A stretch of 64,000 bases of DNA from Agelaius tricolor (lineage: Eukaryota; Chordata; Aves; Passeriformes; Icteridae): assembly GCA_023055355.1 (NCBI GenBank), contig JALJCS010000015.1, positions 15,606,501 through 15,670,500 on the forward strand, written 5' to 3'. The translations under genes were made by a program, and so were the position numbers. Shown in pieces: positions 48,001-61,100 of the stretch. The notes beneath the pieces were generated by a model. It was given only the letters and a program-made list of their open reading frames with translations, searched no databases and had not been told where the DNA came from. The number at the start of each line of letters is the position of its first letter. Position 1 is the stretch's first letter.

Positions 48001-48957
48001 TGTGTGGGTGTGTCTGTGTGTCCGTGTGTGTGTGTGTGTGTGTGCAGTCTGTGTGCACAGGGACAGCTCCGTGTGCAGGCACACGTGGGCTGGGCAGGGG
48101 CTCCTGGCCCAGAGGAGTGGCTGACAGGGCTGACACTCTCTCTCTGCCCTCCCTGCCCTTCTCCTGCCCCTGCCAGTCACCCACCTGAAGGATCGGAGGC
48201 TGAGTGGAGGCACAGGTACTGCTCAGTGCCCGCTGCTGCATGGTGCCTGCCTGGCCTGTGCCCTCCAGCTGCCTGGGCACCTTTGGGGGCAGCCTGGGTG
48301 CAGGACTGGCCCTTCCCTGCCAGGTGCCCACTGCCTCGCTCTGCTTTGCCTGAGATGGCACCCTAAGCCAGGGCTGGGGGCTGAGAAATGGCATTCAGAG
48401 AACTCCCCCTCCATGCAGGCACAGTCTCGGCAGTGTGCCCACTGTGCCCTCTTCCAGGTGGGCCATCCTGGCTGGGGGATGGTGCCACCTTCCCTGCACT
48501 CCCTGGGCAGCCAGGGGAGCTCTGATCCCAGCTCACTCTTTTCCTGGAGCATGGTAGTCAGGTAGTCACCCCGCTGCCTGATGCCCAGAGGTTGCATGCC
48601 CAGGAGTGAGTCTGGCGTTCAGCCTGCCCAGAGCAGCCCTGCCCTGCTGTCCCTCACCTGGAGCTGCTCATGTTGTCACAGCACCGCTTGCTGCAAGCTT
48701 GTGCCCAGGCTCAGTCGCATCGGGGAGCAGGGCTGGTGCCAATGTTGGCTCAGGTTGTCAGAGGGACCTGAGCAGCCCGGCCGTCTCTCTGTGCCCGTGC
48801 AGTGCCATCTGCCAGCATGACCCGCCTGGCACGCTCCCGCACGGCCTCCCTCACCAGCGCCAGCTCCGTGGATGGCACCCGCCCGCGCGCCTGCACCCAC
48901 TCGGAGAGCACCGAGGCCATGGGGCAGATCAACCACACCATGGAGGTTTCGTGCTGA
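31930..48957 (+). CDS. NDRG4: NDRG4, N-myc downstream-regulated family member 4; 17 coding exons plus an alternative first exon
   Basis: The spliced frame gives 403 aa with the 39-nt exon and 390 aa without it. Starting from the internal first exon (40596) gives 352 or 339 aa, the same two lengths known for mammalian NDRG4. NDRG4 is a cytoplasmic alpha/beta-hydrolase-fold protein of brain and heart, linked to growth signalling and neurite outgrowth. Diagnostic stretches are [63 protein letters not shown] and the MEVSC end. The nucleophile elbow reads G163-V-G-A-G167, with glycine where hydrolases have serine, so no hydrolase activity is expected. The C-terminal tail (from about residue 355) is Ser/Thr-rich with RxRxxS-type sites, typical kinase targets. 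All introns are GT-AG and all junctions keep frame. Confidence 0.96.
31967..35626. other. NDRG4: NDRG4 intron 1
   Basis: 3.7 kb, GC-rich at its left end. It contains a perfect TAA trinucleotide run at 33001-33047. Long open frames such as 32099-32911 are low-complexity and have no homology I can see. Confidence 0.8.
33001..33047. repeat. (TAA)n microsatellite
   Basis: About 15 uninterrupted TAA units inside NDRG4 intron 1. Likely polymorphic. Confidence 0.95.
35627..35718 (+). CDS. NDRG4: NDRG4 exon 2
   Basis: 92 nt, residues 13-43, reading [16 protein letters not shown] then [13 protein letters not shown]. Acceptor CCCTGGCAG, donor CTG|GTGAGT. The internal Met of MAGLHELRF is a known alternative start in mammals when non-coding first exons are used. 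Confidence 0.93.
36152..36196 (+). CDS. NDRG4: NDRG4 exon 3
   Basis: 45 nt, [15 protein letters not shown], in frame on both sides. Acceptor CTCCTCCCAG, donor AAG|GTAGGA. Found only in forms that begin upstream of the internal promoter. Confidence 0.9.
36514..36533. promoter_or_regulatory. 20-bp perfect palindrome, RFX X-box-like
   Basis: ACCATTGCCATGGCAATGGT equals its own reverse complement. Its core TTGCCATGGCAA matches the paired half-sites bound by RFX factors (GTTGCCATGGCAAC), apart from the outer base of each half. It lies in NDRG4 intron 3. The motif is seen; binding is inferred. Confidence 0.5.
38281..38295. repeat. Poly-T run
   Basis: Uninterrupted T run in NDRG4 intron 3. No processed pseudogene lies beside it. 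Confidence 0.85.
38941..38996. repeat. 28-bp tandem duplication
   Basis: Two identical 28-base copies beginning CCCAGGTCAGGGAGAAACCC, at 38941 and 38969. Confidence 0.92.
39541..40172. repeat. Minisatellite, 19 copies of a 33/34-bp unit
   Basis: Nineteen head-to-tail copies begin GCTCTGTGTGGCTGCA. Ten are 33 bp and eight 34 bp (one extra G at the end); the last is cut at 30 bp. Variation is mainly at one dinucleotide (TT, TC/CC or CT in GCAttCAGG). The flank on the left grades into similar TG-rich sequence. Because the unit lacks stop codons in several frames, it creates long artificial open frames on both strands, none of which I take as genes. It ends about 185 bases before the CCAAT box of the internal NDRG4 promoter. 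Confidence 0.97.
40356..40364 (+). promoter_or_regulatory. NDRG4: CCAAT box, internal NDRG4 promoter
   Basis: AGCCAATGG, about 100 bases upstream of the TATA box. A second CCAAT lies at 40327-40331. Confidence 0.5.
40463..40468 (+). promoter_or_regulatory. NDRG4: TATA box, internal NDRG4 promoter
   Basis: TATAAA in the context GCTATAAATCC within GC-rich DNA. Transcription would start near 40495, about 100 bases before the MPECWDG start codon. It is the only clear TATA promoter of the three genes and fits a tissue-specific form. Confidence 0.7.
40596..40616 (+). CDS. NDRG4: NDRG4 alternative first exon, MPECWDG
   Basis: Seven codons in a strong start context (ACCATGC), donor GGG|GTAGGT, joining in frame to the exon at 42796 to give [16 protein letters not shown], the N-terminus of the widely known mammalian short NDRG4 forms. 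Confidence 0.93.
41171..41260. repeat. 30-bp tandem repeat, about 3 copies
   Basis: Imperfect repeats of GCTGTGGGTTGTCTGTGCCC followed by CTCTCTCCTT, just after the alternative first exon. Confidence 0.8.
42519..42597. repeat. (CCCTT)n microsatellite, about 15 units
   Basis: Nearly pure pyrimidine array with one interruption (CTTAC near 42580). The other strand is an AAGGG array. Confidence 0.95.
42796..42901 (+). CDS. NDRG4: NDRG4 exon 4 (first exon shared by all forms)
   Basis: 106 nt, from [11 protein letters not shown] to [10 protein letters not shown] plus one base. Acceptor CTTCCCCAG, donor C|GTGAGT. Begins the NDR/alpha-beta-hydrolase domain. Confidence 0.95.
43123..43219. repeat. 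36-bp tandem repeat, 2.7 copies
   Basis: Unit begins CAGGGATGGGACATGGGGGA; copies start at 43123, 43159 and 43195, the last truncated. Lies in NDRG4 intron 4. Confidence 0.93.
44154..44274 (+). CDS. NDRG4: NDRG4 exon 5
   Basis: 121 nt, (H)[18 protein letters not shown] to [17 protein letters not shown]. Acceptor TTTACAG, donor GG|GTAGGT. Encodes an early beta-strand/helix unit of the fold. Confidence 0.95.
44537..44599 (+). CDS. NDRG4: NDRG4 exon 6
   Basis: 63 nt, [20 protein letters not shown]. Acceptor TGCCACAG, donor GG|GTGAGT. Confidence 0.95.
44794..44854 (+). CDS. NDRG4: NDRG4 exon 7 (degenerate nucleophile elbow)
   Basis: 61 nt, [20 protein letters not shown]. The G-V-G-A-G motif sits where active hydrolases have G-x-S-x-G. 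Acceptor TTTCCAG, donor GCG|GTGAGC. Confidence 0.95.
45162..45248 (+). CDS. NDRG4: NDRG4 exon 8
   Basis: 87 nt, [20 protein letters not shown] then GWIDWAAAK, one of the most conserved NDRG blocks. Acceptor CTCTGCAG, donor AAG|GTGGGC. Confidence 0.95.
45344..45400 (+). CDS. NDRG4: NDRG4 exon 9
   Basis: 57 nt, [19 protein letters not shown], part of the cap region. The intron before it is only 95 bp. Donor CAG|GTAAGG. Confidence 0.95.
45727..45830 (+). CDS. NDRG4: NDRG4 exon 10
   Basis: 104 nt, [18 protein letters not shown] to LQLFLNMYN plus two bases. Acceptor GGCACAG, donor GG|GTGAGT. Confidence 0.95.
46368..46424 (+). CDS. NDRG4: NDRG4 exon 11
   Basis: 57 nt, (G)[18 protein letters not shown](R). 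Acceptor CCCATCAG, donor CG|GTAAGA. Confidence 0.95.
46521..46572 (+). CDS. NDRG4: NDRG4 exon 12
   Basis: 52 nt, [17 protein letters not shown], the strand and loop that in true hydrolases carry the acidic catalytic residue. Acceptor ACTTGCAG, donor GTG|GTGAGT. Confidence 0.95.
47101..47148 (+). CDS. NDRG4: NDRG4 exon 13
   Basis: 48 nt, [16 protein letters not shown]. Acceptor CCTGCAG, donor AAG|GTAGGC. Confidence 0.95.
47388..47423 (+). CDS. NDRG4: NDRG4 exon 14
   Basis: 36 nt, [12 protein letters not shown]. Acceptor TCTTTGCAG, donor CAG|GTGAGC. Confidence 0.95.
47623..47674 (+). CDS. NDRG4: NDRG4 exon 15
   Basis: 52 nt, [17 protein letters not shown] plus one base, the last helix of the fold. 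Donor A|GTGAGT, followed by the TG-rich tract of intron 15. Confidence 0.95.
47700..48062. repeat. TG-rich low-complexity tract in NDRG4 intron 15
   Basis: Clustered GTGTGT runs, including about 10 uninterrupted TG units near 48024-48044. As RNA this is UG-repeat sequence between exon 15 and the alternative exon 16. Confidence 0.9.
48177..48215 (+). CDS. NDRG4: NDRG4 exon 16 (alternative 39-nt exon)
   Basis: 39 nt, encoding [13 protein letters not shown]. Skipping keeps frame and joins GMGY to MPSASMTRL directly. Both versions are known in mammals, where the insert reads similarly. Acceptor CTGCCAG, donor ACAG|GTACTG. Confidence 0.92.
48803..48957 (+). CDS. NDRG4: NDRG4 exon 17, C-terminal tail and stop
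   Basis: 155 nt including TGA at 48955-48957. Encodes the tail from [18 protein letters not shown] to NHTMEVSC, rich in Ser/Thr with basic residues at -3 and -5, known kinase sites in the family. Acceptor CCCGTGCAG. Confidence 0.95.
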
Positions 48958-50695
48958 GGTCCTCGCCCGCCGCCGACGTCTCCTTCAGAGCCATCTCCCA
49001 TCCGTCAGCATCCCGCCAGCACCCACCCGCCCCGTGGACATCCTCCACCAGGGCCCTCGCTTCTTCGGGGTCAATTTGTCTTCTTTGCCGTTGGCCTCAC
49101 CCCCTTGTCTGGTACAGGAGAAGGAGAGGGGCTTCGTCCAGCAGTCACACATGGTTCTGCATTGGTCCTCACCCTCCCCAGCATTGGCTTGGCCCTGGCT
49201 CGGGAGGGTGGGTGGCAGGGGGACAGGGCCAGGATGGGGTAGCAGGGTCAGGGTGGTGAGATGGGGACAGGATGTTGGGATGGGACAGGATGATGGGATG
49301 GGACAGCACGTGGAGAGGACACAGGAGGTAGGTTGGTCTCCCAAGTTCAGCTGATGGAAAGGAATACAGGAACAGGGAGCAGCGCTTAATGGGAGGTCAC
49401 TGGTCTGTTCCTAGGGATGCAGTTTTCTTTTCTCCCTGGTGGCCCTCTCTAGGGAGAACTAGCACAGGATCCCCCAGCACACCCAAGACTTGCTACCCCA
49501 GAGCTGGCTGAGCCTCGTGAGAAATCACATCCCAAACTGTCCCTTTGCCCTGGTCATGTATCCTGAGGGCTGCCCTGGGGCAGCTGAAGAGAGGTCAGCC
49601 CAGAAGCTGTAAGGGCAGAAGGGTGGTATGAGTGTCCCCCTGCCACCGGTAGTGGCACTTCCTTGGTCCCTTGTTGCAAAAAGGACAATTACCATCTGCC
49701 ACCAGAAATGCACTGGGGATGGGGAATTGGCTGACTTGGCCCCTGCCACACTGTCAGTTCCACTCCCAGCTCTTAGGCTGAGCCTGCCAGGGTCCAGAGG
49801 CCACTGTTTTAGGGGATGTCACACAGCAAATCCCACCTCAAGTTTTGCCATAACCTGTGGCCCGATTCTGTGGGTGTCATCACCGAGGAGCCATTAGCAA
49901 TAAGATCAGACTCTCCCCCTGCCGTGCTGGGGAGCCCTCAGCACCCCCTGCCCCTCAGGCTGCCTCATCACAAGGTGCTGACACTGTGGGGTGACCCATG
50001 GGGTATGGGGAGCACTCCATGGTCTGGCTTTGCCCTCGGTGCCACCGAGGCTCCCCAGATCCACACCCCACCTCCAGCACTTTGCCTGCGCTCTGGGCGG
50101 GGCGTCTCTCAAGGGCTTGGCTCCCCCCAGGCCGTGGGGCCCCCTCTGGCCACCGACTCCAGGTGGCTCTTGCCTCTCTCACTCAGCACGGACCCCTGCC
50201 ATTGCATAACCCCAGTGATGGCCACCAGCCAGCCTCTGCTGCCCGAGCAGCCGTGCCCAGCCCCTCCTGGCACAGGTAAGGATGGCCCTGCCTCTGCTGA
50301 TGGGTGCTCAGGTCTCTGTAGGTGGTCCATGGGGGACCTGAGCAGGGAACCCACCAGGTGCCACCGCCTGGGTGAGCAGAACCAGCCCGCTGGAGCAGGT
50401 CCCAGCCAGCCCCACAAAAACATTCTGCCCTCAGACCCCATCCCTGCTCCCCAGTGAAGGGCACAGAGCTCCTGGGGCTCCCAGCAGGTCTATGAGGGCT
50501 TTTGGCCCTGAGACCCGTGCCCCACCCAAACCCTCCCCTGGTAAAAGGCCACCCCAAAACACCAGTGTGCCCCTTTGTCCCCCACTTTGTTCTGCTGTGT
50601 GCTTCCTTCTTGGTGTGACTCTGAAAGCTGCGTAGCTCCTTTTTACGGTAGATACCGCTGCGATCTCTTGTTTTCTCAGCGTGTCCTTCCAGATG

Positions 50696-50733
50696 ATATA
50701 TATATATAAATACCTATACATAATATATATATA
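50696..50733 (+). repeat. AT-rich inverted repeat in NDRG4 3' UTR
   Basis: Two TATATATATA-type arms separated by AAATACCTATACATA. As RNA this would form an AU hairpin. Confidence 0.8.
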
Positions 50734-51073
50734 AGGGTTTGCCCAATCCCTGACCTTTTTGGGTTCACTCCTCCTTGCATTCTTGTCCAAGCAGTGCCGT
50801 GTGGTTTCCCTGGAGGTGGTGTGGCCGTGCTCGCCTTCAGTTCCTCACCTTGGTTTTGTTGGTTGGTTGGTTTGGTTTTCCCTGGTGGTTTGTTCTTTTG
50901 ATTTTTGTTGGTTTTCCTTTTTTTCCCAGTCACAGCGGAATTTAACACATTTTCCTGTCTGAGTGCAGCCTGGTTTTGTCACAGCGGCACGGAGGCCGCA
51001 GCACTCGTGAGACAGCAATATGTAAACCGGATTTAACTAACCTGTTGCTGTAGAGAGGAGTTACTGTGTTGGA

Positions 51074-51095
51074 AATAAACCAACTAACTAATAAA
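51074..51095 (+). terminator. NDRG4: NDRG4 poly(A) signals (two AATAAA)
   Basis: AATAAA at 51074-51079 and again at 51090-51095, followed by T-rich sequence (CTGCTGTTCTCTTT). Best end of the NDRG4 transcript by eye. Confidence 0.65.
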
Positions 51096-51119
51096 GATAT
51101 TAAGAACCTGCTGTTCTCT

Positions 51120-53084
51120 TTACAACATGCTGCAGGGAAATGGGTCTGAGCCCACCTGGGGCCTGCCTGCAGAGACCTGGCAGGCACAGAGGACAAGGGG
51201 GACACACCTTGGCCACCAACCCCACTAGTGATGCCCACAGGACCCCATGGGGGAAAGGTGTGGGGTGCTTTGGCTTTGGGGTAGCCATAGGCAGGCTCCC
51301 CTGCGTGTAAAGAGTAGATGGAGGCTGGAAAGCTGCCAGTTGTAACCCAGTGATGTTGGATCCAAGGGGTATCCACTGGGGAAGAAAAGATCTGTGGCTG
51401 CACAACTCTGGGGATGAGCAGGGTCCTTGGGACACTCAGCTTCCCTGTCCACTCCCTGCTTGTCTCCCCATCAAGGTCTGAGTGCCCCAGACCATGGCTC
51501 TTTCTAAGTGCATGAAGTCCTGCCTGGGAAGGATCCCCTCCCTACATCCTAGTCCTTGTCCCTGCTCAAGTGTGTCAGTGTCTGCCTCGTGCTGGGTCAC
51601 TCCAGACTGGTCCCAGTCCCTGCAGAGGGCCCAGAGCCAAAGCACGGAGACACTGTGGCTGTGTAGCCCACACTCATGGCTGCCTGGGGTGGGCAGAGCA
51701 AGCCTGGACATGTGGGGGAATGCAGAAGGCCAAGGCAGAGCTGAGGTGTGGGCAGGCAGCCCAGGAGCCTTTCTGGGCTGGTTTGGTTCTGCTGGTCAGG
51801 GTGAGCCTCACTTTGGGGGATGTGGTACACTGCACACACCCCACCCTTATCACTGAGATGCAGAAATGCTGCTGTATCCATCCAGGGCATAGAGCAGACT
51901 TTATACTGTACAGATGGCTGGGATAGGATGTCAGACAAATGACTTCCACATTCCCACTGAATGCAATTCATGGAGTGCTGAATGCTGCATACTGACAGAC
52001 TGCAACAGGAAGAAAACTAACTCCATATCCCTACAGTACTACTGCTAGAATAAAACTCTTTTTCTGTACTTCAGATTAAATAATCTATTTTCTTGGGACC
52101 TGGCCCCATCTCACCATTCAGTAACCTCTTCTTGGACCAGAAGCAAGTATGTCACTGAAGCTTTCCTTCCCAAATGCTTACCCAAAAAGTATAGTCACAG
52201 CTTTTTTTAATATTGCCAGTAATACTCGCATGAGAACACGCTGTTGATGATGCATGAGTTTTTATTTCTAGCAGGAGGAGATCATTTAGTACGTGTAATC
52301 CCTCAGGGGAACCTGAAAAGCAATGGGAGCAGCAGGGCAGAAAAAAATCCGGGCTGTTTTTTCTGGCCAGATACGGATGCCATTAGTGGGGAGTGAGGGA
52401 ACGATATAGGTCAGTGCCTCAAATAGTGCATGAAAATTCGATTTAGAGCCTGCGGTGCATCTGTGAGGCTGCACTGCCACCTGGTGCGGTCTGAAGTGCT
52501 CACAGCCTCTGCCCAGCGCCGCCTTTGCCTTGATTTTGTTTAAAACACCCCACTAAAGGACAACAATGCTGTTACAACCGCTGGCTGCTGGGTTTGGTTA
52601 TGTAAACAGACAGGAATATGACAGTACACGGGTTCGGGAATCAGAAGCAGCTGAGCAATGGTGACAGCCATTCCCTCTCCATCTGTCACAGCTGCACAGG
52701 GGAGAGGGCTTCAGCTGCCAGGACAGAGTTACTGCAGCTTTCGGCCAACTCACTGAATGCTTCAGCCTTTGCAGCTGACTGCTGTGTCACCAGTGAGCCA
52801 GGCTTGGCAAAGGTGACCGTGTTTGTGCCTCCGAGCAGGTGAAAGCACCTGCAGGGTCCCAGGTGGGTGTTGGCACAGCCAGGTTCTTCTCTCCAGCCAG
52901 GCCTTCCTCAGAAAGGATCCCTCACTAACGAGGAAGAGTCTCATCCCTGAGATGAGGTGGGGACAGCTAAGGGCACAAAGAACTTTTGCCCTTCAAGACC
53001 GGTTCATTTCCCATTGCTTCCCAGGGCCTCACTGTATTCACTGCACTGAAAACAGAGGGCTGGAAGCACCTGATGCCCTGAAAA
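51120..53084. other. Intergenic spacer NDRG4-WWOX
   Basis: About 2 kb without a recognisable gene. The stretch 52140-52500 is non-repetitive and contains a CTCF-like site. No SETD6 coding sequence is seen, although that gene follows NDRG4 in human. Confidence 0.6.
52473..52489 (-). promoter_or_regulatory. CTCF-like motif
   Basis: On the minus strand the sequence reads GCACCAGGTGGCAGTG, close to the CTCF core (CCACCAGRKGGCRS). It sits in the gap between NDRG4 and WWOX, a sensible boundary position. Motif match only. Confidence 0.4.
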
Positions 53085-58190
<5,106 letters not shown>

Positions 58191-61100
58191 GTAAGTTAAC
58201 ATTGCACAAAAGGTAAAATATGGCAAACTTTGTCTGACAACCTACTTGCTTGTTTAAATATCTCTGTATTTTTTGTTTTCAAACTTGATTTGCACTTTTT
58301 TCATGTAAAACCACTAGTTAGAAAGGTGTTTTTTAAAAATCTGTGGAGAATTTGGAGTTTATGGGAGAGCTACAGGAAAGATATCAAGTGCTGAAACAAT
58401 TGATTTTTGTCTAGAAAAATATTGATGGAGGCACTTAACATTATGCAAATATATAAAGGATGGCTGTGAAAGAGAAAGGAATTTTATTTTGATGATCTTG
58501 GTGGCTAGGACAAGGAGTGAGGTTTGTATCTGCAGGGCAGTTCAGGTAAAGTATTCAGAAAGACTGCCTTACGCTAGCAAGAAAATTCAGGTAAAGATCT
58601 TCTGAGGAAGCTGTGGAATTTTTATCTCTGAAGGTAGTTTCAAGTGAATTTGATGATGAACTTGTGTCAGGATGTTTTACTCAATGCTCCTTTAGTTCAA
58701 AGAAATACAATTTATGACCTTTAGTAATCCCTGCTAGTTACATTGTCTCACAGATTCATCAATCCTTTCAGACCCAGCTTCTTTAGATATCTTTTAAATA
58801 TTACTGCTTCTTTAGTGGGTGAGAGATTCAGATAACTGTTGACCTTTTGTTGCCTTTTATTTTTTGCATTTTTCTTTGTGATGGGATTACATCAATATTG
58901 AAGGAGTCCTTATGCAAATTATTTGGTGGTTTTTAGTTTAGTTCAGAATTTTGACTTAAATGCATTTTTGAGGACATTGGAAAACCTTGAAGACTTTCTG
59001 GAAAATGGGTTAATAGCAGGACTTACCACTCTGAATTTTCTTGGCTTTTATTTCTTAATTATTTAAGGGAGTGTTATTGCACATGAAGAATTTAGAGCTT
59101 CACTGTGCCTTGCAGTGACATCCTGCTGTCTCTGCCTGATGTGCTGCTACAGATTGGCACTGCAGTTGGGCAGCAAGTGTTGTACTTACCTGTCTCAATG
59201 AATTGGGGCTTTCTAGTGAGGTTTGTGTTCCAAATTGTGATGCAGAATTTCTCTACATTACACCCAGCAGTACAATTTGCTCTTTATGCAACTGGGCAGT
59301 CTCTGAACATTTCAAGAGTTACCTGGACTCAAAGGGATTTGCCTTCAGCAGGAGCAGAGCTGCCATTCAGCCTTGCTGAATCAGTGGGAGGTGTTTCAAA
59401 TATGGCAAAAGATGAATCCAAGATACACAATGGTTTTGTCAAAAATTTTTTTTCCATGTTTCTCCCTTAGTTTATAATGTGCATTGGTCACAAGTAATCA
59501 ATCATATCCTCGCTTGAAATATTTTTTGCTTTGACATAGAGTCCATAAATTTGAAGGTAGCAAATTTGTGATCCAGATGGTGTTAGGACCTGTAGAACTC
59601 AAAACTCTTGCTTATCACACATTGCATTTAGTGCTGCTTTAGTCCTGTGCAGTGTCTGATGTTTCCATTTGCCATGGAGCATGGATTCATTAGCTGGTTC
59701 AAAGGGACTCTTACCAGTTTTGGAGCTTATTTTTGCAGTTGGTTTAGGATTTCACTGCTGTGCTCCACTTGGTGTGGTAGATATTCCTTTTGAATTTTCT
59801 GTGTCTGTTGGAGGTAATAGTTTCCTCCCTGATTATTTTGAGGAGTAAACAATTCCTGTGATTTCAGAACAGCAAAATGTTTTCTTGTAGAGGTAAGCGT
59901 AAATAATTTGAGGGAAATGTTCTCCATGAAGTAGAAAGAGAGATAAAAATAGTGTATCACTTGTTGAGCATTTGTACTCAATAATGCAAGGAAAAAAACA
60001 ACTGAGCCCTTTGATTGTTGTCCAAATGAGTTTCAGTGGTATATTTGAAAATAACTAGCTATGGTGTCTGTCCATTTGTTGAGAAATGTTTCATTTCAGG
60101 ATGCATAGAACAAAGATCAAGCTGTAATTTGGTAGACTGCAGTCAGAAAAATGCGTTTTCAATTACTGCATTGCTGGATGCTCAAGATAAAGTTTGGGAA
60201 ATGCTGAGAATCCCTTGAAAGATGGATGGACACATAAGTGATGTTTTTATTCATCCATATACTCTGCTTTAAGATAGCAATGTTAAAAACAGCTCAGCAA
60301 AGATGGAATGATATCTTAATTCACTTTATTTGTGAATCTAATACAGGGACTTCTGTCTTGCTTGTCAGGAGCACTTTTTTCCCTTAGATTTGAAAAATCT
60401 CCTCAACTTGTGAAAAACAGAGATACTTGTTTAGTCTCTGAGGGAATACTTTGGATGCCTTCAGCAGTTTCAGGGTTTTAGTGGTGTCACACGTTGCCTC
60501 ATTGCCATTAACTTGTCTGTAAATAGGGACACTGTCTGTCCTGTGCTGGCTCTTTTCATTTCTGATTAGGGAAGTGGCCTGTAAGAATTTCCTAGATTAT
60601 ACACCCACTTTCTTAACTTAATCCTTAAAATTGCTCTGCAAAGTGTGAGGGGGGGAAAACTGCTAAAAATTGCATTCATAAACACTTAATTTTTGATTAG
60701 CAGCTTGGAAAAGGTTAACAAATGATTCTGTTCTTACAATACGAAGAGATCCTAGCAGCTCAAGAGTTATTAGTGAAATATTTTCTTTTTTATTTTTGAA
60801 GCTTTTTCTTCTGACAGTGCAGTCCAAGTATTCTTTAGGGTTTCTTTGCTTGTAGGGGATAGCATATAAGAAAATATAGTGTAGAAAGTAATCTTACCCC
60901 TAAGGAGTTGCAGCTGGGCCAATCATCAAAGGATTAGGAATGGGCCTGACTTTACAGGCTGCAGCTGTACCCCATGAGAAGAAGAGTGCTATACAAGAGT
61001 GGGGTGGCTGGGTGAGAAAAAGGGAGCTGGAGTCAGTGGCTGCTTTGTGAAGAAGAAAGAGTCAGTGCTCTGAGGAGCTGCCCACGAGAAACACCAAGAA

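Larger units (their letters stand above)
48958..51115 (+). other. NDRG4: Probable NDRG4 3' UTR
   Basis: About 2.1 kb from the stop codon to two closely spaced poly(A) signals. The right half carries an AT-dinucleotide inverted repeat (50696-50733) and a TTGG/GT-rich stretch (50840-50930). No other gene is seen within it. Confidence 0.6.

Noticed and set aside
51120..53084. Search for SETD6 or CNOT1 exons between NDRG4 and WWOX
   Set aside because: None of the open frames here shows SET-domain or CNOT1 features; the spacer is non-coding as far as I can see.
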